A DNA stretch of 60,643 nucleotides from Dorea phocaeensis (lineage in GTDB: Bacteria > Bacillota > Clostridia > Lachnospirales > Lachnospiraceae). A program made the translations under genes and the position numbers. Each line of letters opens with the position of its first letter. Position 1 is the stretch's first letter. Positions 52,661-60,643 of this stretch are shown piece after piece. The stretch covers positions 1-60,643 of the forward strand of contig NZ_OEPZ01000006.1 in NCBI RefSeq assembly GCF_900240315.1, written 5' to 3'. A model generated the notes under the pieces. It had not been told where the DNA came from and did not search any database. It saw only the letters and a list, made by a program, of their open reading frames with translations.

Positions 52661-53497
52661 TTATTCAACATAAGTTCGATACCAAAGTGTACCGCCATAT
52701 GTAAGCACATACCTCTTGTGCTGCTCTGCTAATTCTGCATTCCCCATTGCCTCTGCCGCCCGATAAAGATGAAACTGTCTGACCACCTCCGCAAGTCTGG
52801 AGTGTTGCCTGTTTCCAGTCTGCTGCCATATGTGATAAAGTTCTTCATACTGTCCACTCTTCTCAAGCTGTATTAGCATCGGATATCTCAATCGATCCTG
52901 ATATAATGTCCAAAGCTTTCCTTTGGGCTTTACCATCATTTCCAGCTGTCTTAACCGATCACAGGACCTTTGCAGCTGTTGCTCGTTATTCTGCTCAAAC
53001 GCAATTGTCATCCGAAGGAGTTCGTACTTGAACTCCCCGGATGCATCTGGACAATATTTTACAAATAGTGGAAAGATTTTCTCTGCATCTTCTCTTCTAC
53101 CAGCGTAAAACAAAGTAATCCCCACATTATAGAAATGTCTACTCCAAAGGTTACTTTTCACACACGACGTTTTCGGCAAAAGCGCCCATAAAACAGAAAG
53201 TTCCTTTCCCGGATTACACTCCTTAAGCAGGAAATTTTTCCATTTTTTTGAATATTTTACTCGATACCCGATATAAATTGCCATACTTGCAAGTGCCAGA
53301 AAATAGGTCGGAACCATCAGCGCACTGGTAATTCCAACAAGACCCATAACATTTGCCAGGATCACGCTCACAAGCGCTACCAACGTAATCCCTTTCCAAA
53401 TATGACACCATTTCCAATAGCGATCGACTTCTTTCTGAGCCTTAGGAAATACATGAACCGGTACATTTTTTTCCAAATCTAAATATTGCTGTGTCAT
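52661..53497 (-). CDS. Membrane protein of unknown function with TPR-like C-terminal part
   Basis: 278 residues. Two membrane segments (about 34-55 and 59-77), then a helical domain (about 110-270) with repeated helix pairs resembling tetratricopeptide repeats (NVGITLFYAGRREDAEKIFPL, AEAMGNAELAEQHKRYVLTY). I do not recognise the family. It lies upstream of the possible structured RNA and downstream of the small zinc-ribbon gene on the same strand. Confidence 0.6.
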   Translation of the reverse strand: MTQQYLDLEKNVPVHVFPKAQKEVDRYWKWCHIWKGITLVALVSVILANVMGLVGITSALMVPTYFLALASMAIYIGYRVKYSKKWKNFLLKECNPGKELSVLWALLPKTSCVKSNLWSRHFYNVGITLFYAGRREDAEKIFPLFVKYCPDASGEFKYELLRMTIAFEQNNEQQLQRSCDRLRQLEMMVKPKGKLWTLYQDRLRYPMLIQLEKSGQYEELYHIWQQTGNRQHSRLAEVVRQFHLYRAAEAMGNAELAEQHKRYVLTYGGTLWYRTYVE

Positions 53498-53536
53498 ATT
53501 CGTCTCCTCTTCCTAGTCTTTCAGTTTCTGCGCGCT

Positions 53537-53791
53537 CTACCCTTCCCACTCTTCTCTTAATGGGAACTCTCCAAAAACTTTTTTGCAAGACTCACAGCAC
53601 CATGCATCAGAACACTCCTTCATATTGGTATAAGCCGGCGCATAAACGCCCAACAACCTTTTCATAATCTGTCTTTTCTCCTTGACAGGAGTATCGTTAT
53701 CACTGACAAACCTCTGTTCAAAAAATGTACCGTTGGAATCAATATGTATCATTCCATGTATCATTTCATTTCCGCAATAGGGACATTTCAT
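53537..53791 (-). CDS. Small zinc-ribbon protein (DUF6487-like)
   Basis: 84 residues. An N-terminal CPYCGNEM and a C-terminal CCESCKKVFG give four zinc-ligand cysteines around a beta-rich core (MIHGMIHIDSNGTFFE). I recall similar small proteins under DUF6487; function is unknown. It is 3 nt downstream of citrate synthase and probably in the same transcript. Confidence 0.65.
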   Translation of the reverse strand: MKCPYCGNEMIHGMIHIDSNGTFFEQRFVSDNDTPVKEKRQIMKRLLGVYAPAYTNMKECSDAWCCESCKKVFGEFPLREEWEG

Positions 53792-53794
53792 AAA

Positions 53795-55168
53795 TTAACG
53801 GTCCTCCATACGCACATATTCACGATGTGCTGCCAAAGGCTTATAAGCCGGACGAATAATTTTGTCTACATTTTTCAACTCTTCCAAACGATGCGCACTC
53901 CATCCAACAATACGAGCTGCCGCAAAAATCGGCGTATATAGAGATGACGGAAGGTCTAACATACTGTACACCAAACCACTGTAGAAATCTACATTTGCAT
54001 TTACTCCTTTGTAAATCTTACGTTTCTCTCCAATTACTTCCGGCGCAATATGCTCAACAGATTCATAGAGCGCATACTCTTTTTCACGTCCCTTTTCTTT
54101 TGCAAGCTGTTTTACAAAACCTTTGAAAATATCTGCTCGCGGATCGGATACTGAATAAACGGCATGACCCATTCCGTAAATTAATCCCTTCTTATCAAAA
54201 GCACGTTTCTCCAGCAAATCTACCAAGTACTGGCGAACTTCGTCCTGATCCTCCCAATCGGATACATGCTCTTTCATATCCTCAAACATCTGTGTCACTT
54301 TAATATTTGCACCGCCATGCTTAGGTCCCTTTAACGATGCCATAGCTGCTGCCATAGTAGAATAAGTATCGGTTCCTGAAGAGGTTACAACATGTGTCGT
54401 AAACGTGGAGTTGTTACCACCGCCGTGATCCATATGAAGCACCAATGCCATATCCAGAATTTTCGCTTCCAATTCTGTATATTTACGGTCTTCTCTTAAC
54501 ATCATCAGAATATTTTCCGCCACAGACAGCTTTGGCGACGGAGCATAGATGAACAAATCATCTCCCATCCGGTAATTATACGCATGATATCCGTACACCA
54601 TCATCATAGGGAACTGACTGATCAAATTCAGACACTGACGAAGCACATTCGGAATAGAAGTATCATCTGCTTTTGCATCATAAGTATACAAGCTCAAAAT
54701 AGAACGGGACAAACTATTCATCATATCCCGGCTCGCAGCCTTCATAATCACATCTCTTACAAAAGTAGGCGGTAGAGTTCTGCGCTCTACCAATGTCTTT
54801 TTATAAGCCTCCAGCTCCTGCTCACTTGGCAATTCCCCAAACAACAACAGATAAGAAATTTCCTCAAATCCAAAATGTTTATCATTTAAAAATCCACGGA
54901 CAAGGTCTTTGATGTTATAGCCGCGATAGTAAAGATTTCCTTCGCATGGAACCTCTTTTCCATCCACAATTTTCGTAGCACATACATCAGATATATTCGT
55001 CAAACCGGCAAGAACACCTTTTCCGTTCAAATCACGAAGCCCACGCTTTACCTCGTACTTCGCATACAGTTCCTTCTCAATCGCGTTATTTTCCTCACAC
55101 AATTTTGCCAGATGCTCAATCTCCGGTGTGATTTCAAACAATGCATACTCTACTCTTTTTTCTGCCAT
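53795..55168 (-). CDS. Citrate synthase
   Basis: 457 residues from ATG 55168, the third of the clustered ATGs and the best spaced from AAAGGA. Catalytic residues are in VLHMDHGGGNNSTF (first His), YGMGHAVYSVSDPRAD (second His) and NVDFYSGLVYSMLDL (Asp). Citrate synthase condenses oxaloacetate and acetyl-CoA. No aconitase or isocitrate dehydrogenase is adjacent, so its role here may be glutamate precursor supply. The family is the long form with an N-terminal extension of about 60 residues. Confidence 0.93.
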   Translation of the reverse strand: MAEKRVEYALFEITPEIEHLAKLCEENNAIEKELYAKYEVKRGLRDLNGKGVLAGLTNISDVCATKIVDGKEVPCEGNLYYRGYNIKDLVRGFLNDKHFGFEEISYLLLFGELPSEQELEAYKKTLVERRTLPPTFVRDVIMKAASRDMMNSLSRSILSLYTYDAKADDTSIPNVLRQCLNLISQFPMMMVYGYHAYNYRMGDDLFIYAPSPKLSVAENILMMLREDRKYTELEAKILDMALVLHMDHGGGNNSTFTTHVVTSSGTDTYSTMAAAMASLKGPKHGGANIKVTQMFEDMKEHVSDWEDQDEVRQYLVDLLEKRAFDKKGLIYGMGHAVYSVSDPRADIFKGFVKQLAKEKGREKEYALYESVEHIAPEVIGEKRKIYKGVNANVDFYSGLVYSMLDLPSSLYTPIFAAARIVGWSAHRLEELKNVDKIIRPAYKPLAAHREYVRMEDR

Positions 55169-55234
55169 AGCCATCATCCTTTCTGCCCGTAATTATTTTC
55201 AATCTGTACTTTATATAATCATCGCTTCTGATAA

Positions 55235-56119
55235 TTATCCCTGCTCATGTCTGCTTTCGCTTAAAATATCGCTCAGCCTTGCAAATTCTTCCAACGTCAG
55301 CGCCTCTCCTCGGATACTTGGCCCCTTCCCAAGTTTTTCAACCGCTTCGGCAATCACTTCCTTCGGATATGATAAACGACTGGAATTGTTTAATCCATTT
55401 GCCAAAGTCTTCCTTCTTTGATTAAAAGAAGCTCGAATAATCTCAAACATCAGCCCTTCATCTTTCACCTGAACCGGCGGGGTATCGTGTCTGGTCAGCC
55501 GAATCACCGCCGAACCAACCTTAGGACGCGGCATGAAACAATTTGGCGGTACATTTGCCACAATATAAGGTTTTGCATAATACTGTACTGCCAGCGACAG
55601 CGCACCGTAATCCTTGCTTCCCGGTCCCGTCTGCATCCGATCCGCCACTTCTTTTTGCACCATAACCGTAATGCTCTCCACCGGAACTTGTCCTTCAAAC
55701 AATCCCATAATAATAGGTGTTGTAATATAATAAGGAAGATTCGCTACCACTTTAATCGGCCGCCCCTGATTTTCTTCCTCCGCTAGTTTCCGAATATCCA
55801 ATTTTAATACATCTTCGTTGATAATCCGAACATTATCATACATAGACAGCGTCTCTGACAGAATCGGTATCAAATTTCTGTCAATCTCCACAGCAATCAC
55901 CTTACCGGCAGCCTCCGCCAGATACTGTGTCATGGTTCCAATTCCCGGACCGATCTCCAATACCATATCTTCTTTGGTAATCTCTGCCGCCCGGATAATC
56001 TTATCCAGCACATGTGTATCTATTAAAAAATTCTGACCAAATTTCTTCTGAAATGAAAATTGGTATTTTTGCAATATTTCAATCGTATTTTGTGGGTTTC
56101 CCAGTGTTGGACCGTTCAT
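55235..56119 (-). CDS. rsmA: 16S rRNA dimethyladenosine transferase
   Basis: 294 residues. KFGQNFLIDTHVLDKI, LEIGPGIGTMTQYLAE (SAM motif I) and VVANLPYYITTPIIM (catalytic NLPY) are unmistakable. The enzyme dimethylates two adjacent adenosines near the 3' end of 16S rRNA. AAGGAGGGG precedes the ATG. It is the last chromosomal gene before the prophage. Confidence 0.96.
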   Translation of the reverse strand: MNGPTLGNPQNTIEILQKYQFSFQKKFGQNFLIDTHVLDKIIRAAEITKEDMVLEIGPGIGTMTQYLAEAAGKVIAVEIDRNLIPILSETLSMYDNVRIINEDVLKLDIRKLAEEENQGRPIKVVANLPYYITTPIIMGLFEGQVPVESITVMVQKEVADRMQTGPGSKDYGALSLAVQYYAKPYIVANVPPNCFMPRPKVGSAVIRLTRHDTPPVQVKDEGLMFEIIRASFNQRRKTLANGLNNSSRLSYPKEVIAEAVEKLGKGPSIRGEALTLEEFARLSDILSESRHEQG

Positions 56120-56330
56120 TTTCCCCTCCTTGAATTCAGGTATTTTCGATTATTATACAATAATTTCACGAGATATGATATAGAAAAAATTTAAACAAAG
56201 ATTAAATTTTTCTAACGATTTTGCGGGCTTTGCTGGCATTTTTGTTGTAAACGTGTTGTAAACAGAGCGTTCTTTTCAGAAACTCTTCGATACTCTCAGC
56301 TAAAAAAGGAAGACATTTTCACGGAATATT
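56120..56330. other. Intergenic region at the chromosome-prophage boundary
   Basis: About 210 nt without a gene. It is AT-rich and contains the short direct repeat GTTGTAAAC twice (about 56243-56263). The prophage attachment site should lie here or in the terminator, but with only one end in view the core sequence cannot be identified. Confidence 0.3.
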
Positions 56331-56354
56331 CCCGGCAGTTTTTAGGCTGCCGGG
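56331..56354 (-). terminator. Terminator after the prophage amidase
   Basis: CCCGGCAG (56331-56338) pairs with CTGCCGGG (56347-56354), 8-nt loop. It lies 10 nt after the amidase stop on the minus strand and probably ends the late transcript; the T tract following it is short. Confidence 0.65.
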
Positions 56355-56364
56355 AGTTTGTCTA

Positions 56365-57489
56365 TTATATTACTCTCCCGTCCTTGTCAAATACGTACTT
56401 CTTCCCGCCGATTTCAAGCGTCTCGTCCTTGGCCATCTTGCCGTCATCTTTCAGGTAGTACTTCCCAAGCCAATGGTTACGCATCATGCTGCCAAGAGGC
56501 TGGCACTCTTTCCCCTCGTTCAGGTAATACCAATCCCCATCGATCTGTTTCCAGCCAGTGATCATAGCCCCTTCTGGCGATCCATCGCCCTTTGGAATAC
56601 AGTAATAGGTGTACCGACCTCCATCCTCTACAAACCCGCTTCGCATAGACCCATGCGGGTGATCTTTATCCTTCTGTTTCTCCGGCGTCAGGTAATACCA
56701 TTTTCCACCGATCAGCTGCCAGCCTGTCAGCATGTCTCCGTTGCTGCTTAAGTAATACCAACGGTTATCAATCAGACGCCAACCTGTCAGCATCCGGCAA
56801 TCATCATTAAAATAATACCAGCGACCACCAATCAGCTGCCAGCCCGCAACGGCATAGCCTTCCGCATCAAACCAGTACCAACTGTCCAAGTGCAGCCATT
56901 CACTGCGTGGATAGCTTCCGTCTGCCCGCTTGTACCACCAACCTTTAGAGTCTTTAATCCAGCCGCCTGACGGTGAAGAAGAGATTCCAAATGCAGATAG
57001 AATGCCTCTTGCAAGTTCGTCCATTTTCGTATTAAACGTTGTAATATCTCCTGCGTTCGTGATAAATCCGCATTCTAACAAGCGATAATTAATCCCCCGA
57101 TTTGCAGCACGATTGACATTAGCAAGATTATTACGTCCAACAATAAGATTTGCTCTACCCGGCATGAATGATCCGATAAAGTTAGCCAGTGCATTATCAC
57201 AAGAGTCTGGGCTATACCCCTGTTTAATAATTACATGTCCACCCCTTGCAGATGCTCCAGCACTATCCATGTGCAATTCCAACACACACCAGTCTTTCGG
57301 GATATTAAGTGTGTTAATCAAACCGCTTCGATACCAGTCCCGTGAGGTGTCACCAATAGTAACATTTCCACCACCAAGAGCCGACAACCTTCCTGCCAGG
57401 GCTCTTACTCTTTCCGCTTCTGTATATCCATGTCCTACTGCCCCCGGGTCTCCTGCTCCGTGTCCTGCGATTACAAATAAATGTGCCAT
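56365..57489 (-). CDS. Phage endolysin: N-acetylmuramoyl-L-alanine amidase with wall-binding repeats
   Basis: 374 residues. Amidase_3 catalytic domain (about 1-165): FVIAGHGAGDPGA (zinc His), the family Glu in YTEAERVR, LELHMDSAGA (second His) and LLECGFITN (catalytic Glu). From about 175 on there are repeats of about 20 residues with W and Y (GWQLIGGRWYYFN, GWRLIDNRWYYLS, GWKQIDGDWYYLN), as in choline-binding-type wall repeats. It cleaves the bond between muramic acid and L-alanine at lysis. GGAGA precedes the ATG. Confidence 0.9.
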   Translation of the reverse strand: MAHLFVIAGHGAGDPGAVGHGYTEAERVRALAGRLSALGGGNVTIGDTSRDWYRSGLINTLNIPKDWCVLELHMDSAGASARGGHVIIKQGYSPDSCDNALANFIGSFMPGRANLIVGRNNLANVNRAANRGINYRLLECGFITNAGDITTFNTKMDELARGILSAFGISSSPSGGWIKDSKGWWYKRADGSYPRSEWLHLDSWYWFDAEGYAVAGWQLIGGRWYYFNDDCRMLTGWRLIDNRWYYLSSNGDMLTGWQLIGGKWYYLTPEKQKDKDHPHGSMRSGFVEDGGRYTYYCIPKGDGSPEGAMITGWKQIDGDWYYLNEGKECQPLGSMMRNHWLGKYYLKDDGKMAKDETLEIGGKKYVFDKDGRVI

Positions 57490-57504
57490 AGACTTTCTCC
57501 TTTC

Positions 57505-57684
57505 CTACATTGACGCTTCTGCATATACTGCTTCTGCAAGAATTACAAGCTCTGCGTATTCATCGTCAGATATTCTACTCATTGCAAAATAGACATCTAG
57601 CTTTGCGACTGCATCGTCTTTTGTAGCGTAATACTTCTTATTAATAAGGTTCGTCATAAGTGTTACAATCATCTTGCTGTTCAT
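57505..57684 (-). CDS. Small phage protein of unknown function
   Basis: 59 residues. Start ATG 57684 with AGGAGG 9 nt upstream, stop TAG at 57505. The sequence contains LINKKYYATKDDAVAKL and RISDDEYAELVILAE, a pattern I recall from small proteins next to phage lysis genes. It is charged and helical, with no membrane segment. Its ATG is 1 nt from the stop of the baseplate gene, so translation is coupled. Confidence 0.7.
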   Translation of the reverse strand: MNSKMIVTLMTNLINKKYYATKDDAVAKLDVYFAMSRISDDEYAELVILAEAVYAEASM

Positions 57685-57685
57685 T

Positions 57686-59602
57686 TTAAATTCCTCCTAA
57701 TAAGTTTTCTTGATCTTTTTCAATCATGGTTGCTTGGGTTTCGTCCGGTAGCAGGCTCATCATTGCGATTTGATTTGCTTGAGCCATTGCATGGTAACTA
57801 GCAATTTTTCCGTCTATGTAGTTCTTCGTGTCTGCGGTGTAGGTTAGTTCTACGCTCGGAATTACTTCTCCACCGTCTACTGTGACTACTGTAGTTGGAT
57901 AGTAGGTTGTTAATGCTCTGATTGCATCCTGCTGGTCTTGTTTGAGTGGGATGAATTGTTCGGTATTTGCTTTAAACATTACAGTTATTGGTGTACCACT
58001 CTCATACAATTTCTTAATGTAATCTGTGTATTTTTTATTTCTGGTTTCTTTAGAATCAGAATCGGTTATCCCTAATCTATCATTCGACAGTTTTATGTGA
58101 ATTTGATTTATATTGTTGGTGATCCCTTCTTCCATGATGTTCGGTGCATATACATACTTAACCCACCGAAACTGCTTAGAAGCAACTAATTGGTCAGATA
58201 CACTATATAAAATGTCAGGATTTGTAAAATACCGATTCGAAAACTTTTCTATATCATAGCCATCTCGATTTTCAAAGTTTTCGTTACCTGTAATTATGTA
58301 CTGCTTACTTCCGTATAACCACCCAATCTGTCCATCTTGTTCTACAAGCTTGTCCCATTTTGTAATAGGGCGGTCTGAGGTAAGGGTAAGAGTTTGCGGT
58401 TCTCGGTATGATTCATATGTTGATGGTTCGTTATCTCCATAAAAGAGTGTTATTTTTTCAGAATGCTTATTATTCATGCTATCTAAGCCAGCAACTTGAA
58501 TCTTGTTTTTGCCTTTTTTTAATGTCAAAATACCTTTGCTTCCAGGACTGATTCTAATATATGGACTATAATATTCATCATTGAATACAGCGGTAAAATA
58601 CGAACCATATGCATTTTCTTCTTCGACTCTTACTGTATACTTTCCATCTATTGGAACTATAACTGTGTATACAAAACTTACATCCGTTTCATGTTGTACA
58701 GTCTCACCGGTATTATTATCAATGTGACCTCTAATGCCACTATCTTTGTTCCATAAGTTACCGCCATTTAAAATCACATCAATCTCATACTTCTGTGTTT
58801 CCTCATTCCACTTTCCAACATTCTTGATTTCCTGTGGATTGCTTGGACTTGGTGGTGGGTCTTGCTTTTGTACGGTATTTCCGATGATACTCATTCCCTT
58901 ATTCACACGTTCCGCACTATCAGTAACTACCAAAGGACTTGCTCCACTCATGGTGTTGATAATCGGGATACCATCTCCACCGCCACTTGGTTTCTCCACA
59001 AGAGCCACCATTCCATCCGCACCGATTCCAAGAATCTTTCCGTTGTTTTCCGCCCCTTGATTCTTGTCTATCTTTTCCTTAAGCCTATCCCCTGTGGCTT
59101 TCGCATCCGAAGCTTGCCCTTCTTTCGTCAACGTCTTATCGATCGGTGTTAGTTCAATCGGGTTCTTCGCCAAGTATTCTTCAACTGCTTTCGCCAAGTC
59201 CTCGGGCGTCAGACCCGAAACCTGATCAAGCCGTTCAAGAATCTGCTGATACACGTCAGACGTTGGCGGTACAGATGCGTCCGAGTCCTTGTAACCTGTC
59301 TTTTCTATACTTACATATGCGTTATTTGTTGTCACCAAATCTCCACAGAATACACTCACCGTACCTCTTATATCTATGTCTGTGTCGAAAAATTCCCACG
59401 GGATTGCACATTCGTTTTTCTCGTCAAGTACCTGCGCTTTGGAATAACTTCGCTGAGAAAAGATCGCTGTTTTCGTGCCTTCCCATTCGGGGCTTAGAAA
59501 CTCAAAGTGCGCCTTGTAGAGATTCCGACATTTCGCAACGGGTACAAGGTTATCTTTCCGTGAAATGTACTGCCCGTCTACTTCAAATTGTAGGGTTTTC
59601 AT
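57686..59602 (-). CDS. Phage baseplate/tail-fibre protein (BppU-like N-terminus)
   Basis: 638 residues. The N-terminal part (about 1-110) with LQFEVDGQYISRKD and GTVSVFCGD resembles the BppU-type baseplate adhesion module. A helical linker with KAVEEYLAKNPIELTPIDKTL follows, then beta-rich receptor-binding material with many T, S, N and Y residues, and a final helix. It probably forms part of the host-recognition device at the tail tip; the receptor is unknown. AAAGGAGG precedes the ATG. Confidence 0.72.
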   Translation of the reverse strand: MKTLQFEVDGQYISRKDNLVPVAKCRNLYKAHFEFLSPEWEGTKTAIFSQRSYSKAQVLDEKNECAIPWEFFDTDIDIRGTVSVFCGDLVTTNNAYVSIEKTGYKDSDASVPPTSDVYQQILERLDQVSGLTPEDLAKAVEEYLAKNPIELTPIDKTLTKEGQASDAKATGDRLKEKIDKNQGAENNGKILGIGADGMVALVEKPSGGGDGIPIINTMSGASPLVVTDSAERVNKGMSIIGNTVQKQDPPPSPSNPQEIKNVGKWNEETQKYEIDVILNGGNLWNKDSGIRGHIDNNTGETVQHETDVSFVYTVIVPIDGKYTVRVEEENAYGSYFTAVFNDEYYSPYIRISPGSKGILTLKKGKNKIQVAGLDSMNNKHSEKITLFYGDNEPSTYESYREPQTLTLTSDRPITKWDKLVEQDGQIGWLYGSKQYIITGNENFENRDGYDIEKFSNRYFTNPDILYSVSDQLVASKQFRWVKYVYAPNIMEEGITNNINQIHIKLSNDRLGITDSDSKETRNKKYTDYIKKLYESGTPITVMFKANTEQFIPLKQDQQDAIRALTTYYPTTVVTVDGGEVIPSVELTYTADTKNYIDGKIASYHAMAQANQIAMMSLLPDETQATMIEKDQENLLGGI

Positions 59603-59635
59603 GTTTTCCCTCCTTTAATCAAAAAAAGAGGACGA

Positions 59636-59863
59636 TCACTCGCCCTCAACCTCTGGAATACCTGCCACACTTGTTAAGATGCTTACCACACCGGCTACCA
59701 CCGATGCGGATAATACCATCTTCCAATCCACCGCGGAAATGACCGCCCCTGTTCCGATCACCGCCACCGCTGTCTGTGCCATTGTTTTTACTGAACGGAT
59801 TCCTGCTCTCTTAAGCCACTCCACCGTGTCTACGCTTGGCTTAAACACACTATTCTTAAACAT
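59636..59863 (-). CDS. Phage holin (r1t-like)
   Basis: 75 residues with two membrane segments (about 28-46 and 48-66), rich in A, V, S and T, and the region SVKTMAQTAVAVIGTGAVIS typical of r1t-type holins. Holins open the membrane to let endolysin out. It lies between the XhlA-like gene and the baseplate gene. Confidence 0.85.
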   Translation of the reverse strand: MFKNSVFKPSVDTVEWLKRAGIRSVKTMAQTAVAVIGTGAVISAVDWKMVLSASVVAGVVSILTSVAGIPEVEGE

Positions 59864-59878
59864 ATACTTCTCTCCTTT

Positions 59879-60187
59879 CTAAAACCCGATCTGCGAAGCT
59901 ACTAATCCAAATACCGCCCCGATCGCCAATGTTAATAAGTACCACTTCACTTTTCTCCAGGTATCCCCGTCCCTGTTTTCCAACTCTTTCAACCGGCTCT
60001 CTTGCCGGTTCTGAGACTTCACGAGCTGTTCGACCGATTGCGCCAAGCTGTGCACACTGGTGGTCAGCTCTCCGATCTGCCGGACGGTTTCTTCCAAGTC
60101 TGTCAGTCTGTGGTTAATGCGCTTATGCTCATCTTCCATTCGCTTCGCAAACTCTAGGTGCTCTGCTCTGTCGATAGGTGTATCCAT
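59879..60187 (-). CDS. XhlA-like phage lysis accessory protein
   Basis: 102 residues. A coiled coil of heptads (about 18-70, HRLTDLEETVRQIGELTTS) is followed by one C-terminal membrane segment (about 82-100), the architecture of XhlA. In related phages XhlA assists the holin. Its ribosome site AGGAGG overlaps the stop codon of the preceding 45-residue gene. Confidence 0.8.
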   Translation of the reverse strand: MDTPIDRAEHLEFAKRMEDEHKRINHRLTDLEETVRQIGELTTSVHSLAQSVEQLVKSQNRQESRLKELENRDGDTWRKVKWYLLTLAIGAVFGLVASQIGF

Positions 60188-60197
60188 ACTGCACCTC

Positions 60198-60335
60198 CTA
60201 CATTAAACTATTCACGATCTCGGAAACCACGCTTTTTAAATTAAAGAGCTTCGGCACCTGATCCAAAGTAAATGTTCCTGCAAGTACAAGACTCACCCAT
60301 GTTTTCACCAATACGCTGTCTTTCGTAAACGTCAT
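60198..60335 (-). CDS. Small phage protein, second of a paralogous pair
   Basis: 45 residues (ATG 60335, stop TAG 60198). The core SVLVKTWVSLVLAGT and QVPKLFNLKSVV matches the neighbouring 45-residue gene; both recall the CD1375/XkdX-like small proteins found before phage lysis genes (pattern L-V-x-x-G-T...V-P). Function is unknown. The start is 1 nt from the stop of the paralog upstream. Confidence 0.7.
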   Translation of the reverse strand: MTFTKDSVLVKTWVSLVLAGTFTLDQVPKLFNLKSVVSEIVNSLM

Positions 60336-60336
60336 A

Positions 60337-60474
60337 TTACTCTACCTTCCCTTCTAATACTTTCCATACGATTTCCTGTAAGTTGCTGATCTTCGGAACG
60401 CTCTCTTTCTTGTACGTCCCATTTCTTACCAGTTCTACCCACGTTTTCACAATCACGCTATTTTCGTTAAACAC
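60337..60474 (-). CDS. Small phage protein, first of a paralogous pair
   Basis: 45 residues starting at GTG 60474 with AGGAGG 8 nt upstream, stop TAA 60337. Core SVIVKTWVELVRNGT and SVPKISNLQEIV. Shares the pattern SV-x-VKTWV-x-LV-x-x-GT then VPK-x-x-NL with the next gene and has the same length. The start codon lies inside the end of the preceding gene, in a GTGTTTAA overlap. Confidence 0.7.
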   Translation of the reverse strand: MFNENSVIVKTWVELVRNGTYKKESVPKISNLQEIVWKVLEGKVE

Positions 60475-60643
60475 CTGCGCCACCTCCTTGCAAGGATGCG
60501 ATTAACATCGTCAGCTCTGCGACCGCCATCTGCATATCCGTGTTTGTTTTATCTATAGTCTGTTCTGCACTAGCAAGACGCTCCTCCACGGATTCTCCTA
60601 CTTTGTTAACTACAACCCCGTAGATTTTCCCGGTGTACTCTTC
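60467..60643 (-). CDS. Phage protein, C-terminal 58 residues (truncated by window edge)
   Basis: The reading frame enters at the right edge and ends at TAA 60467. The visible part is a coiled-coil-like segment (GESVEERLASAEQTIDKTN and MQMAVAELTMLIASLQ) with a glycine-rich end. Its stop overlaps the GTG start of the next gene. Probably a tail or hypothetical late protein; identity is unknown because the N-terminus is outside. Confidence 0.6.
   Translation of the reverse strand, partial: EEYTGKIYGVVVNKVGESVEERLASAEQTIDKTNTDMQMAVAELTMLIASLQGGGAGV

Noticed and set aside
1-60643. tRNA genes, insertion sequences with long terminal repeats, toxin-antitoxin pairs
   Set aside because: I read the intergenic spaces for cloverleaf-like sequences and small paired genes and found none that I could support, apart from the RAYT gene and REP-like repeats.

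Overview
The window reads as a chromosomal segment of a spore-forming, low-GC Gram-positive gut anaerobe, most likely a Lachnospiraceae (Clostridia) species. Reasons: sporulation genes (spoIIE, yabP, yabQ, spoVG, a CotS-type coat kinase), the order HU-rqcP-yabP-yabQ-divIC-spoIIE-tilS-hpt-ftsH, a transketolase split into two genes, the GlgC/GlgD pair, a T-box in front of proS, and the start of a 16S rRNA gene (minus strand) at the left edge. This is inference from gene content; no database was searched.

Layout. 1-430: 16S rRNA 5' end, rRNA leader and rrn promoter. 0.4-4.5 kb: membrane and cell-envelope genes (CvpA, a DUF5711-like protein, a LysM protein, an HD hydrolase). 4.6-8.4 kb: pentose-phosphate operon (transaldolase, two transketolase subunits) with a LacI-type regulator. 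8.4-12.1 kb: recR, ybaB, dnaX and an atypical phosphofructokinase. 12.3-15.3 kb: map (plus strand) and a GH13 glycosidase. 15.3-22.6 kb: the ftsH-to-HU sporulation/division/translation-quality cluster. 22.6-33.4 kb: phosphoglucomutase, coat kinase, CCA-adding enzyme, a RAYT (REP-associated tyrosine transposase), T-box-proS, an RluA-type pseudouridine synthase, spoVG and glgD/glgC. 33.6-38.4 kb (plus): murC, dnaD-like, dnaI-like and a PRPP synthetase. 38.5-43 kb: an operon of VanRS-like two-component genes with an SbcCD-like nuclease/ATPase pair. 43-52.4 kb: asnS, a queT gene behind a probable riboswitch, a large membrane-anchored protein, a methyltransferase and a second two-component system. 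52.5-56.1 kb: a possible structured RNA, two small unknowns, citrate synthase and rsmA. 56.3 kb to the right edge: the tail/lysis end of a prophage, continuing out of the window.

The most unusual feature is a family of REP-like palindromes, found as ten hairpin units at nine loci between 12 and 49 kb, around one RAYT gene that has a copy on each side. Each element has a GGGACAGGG box, an 11-18 nt variable spacer and a hairpin core beginning GGGACGGAG. In seven copies the base-paired stem runs on into the variable flanks, so outer stems differ in sequence between copies but remain complementary. One element lies inside the rluA reading frame and is translated; others supply stop codons of flanking genes.

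Other signals worth checking are three DnaA-box-like 9-mers in front of the dnaD/dnaI operon, a queT leader with a possible loop-loop interaction, a candidate 145-nt RNA at 52.5 kb, and a tandem pair of paralogous 45-residue phage proteins near the right edge.
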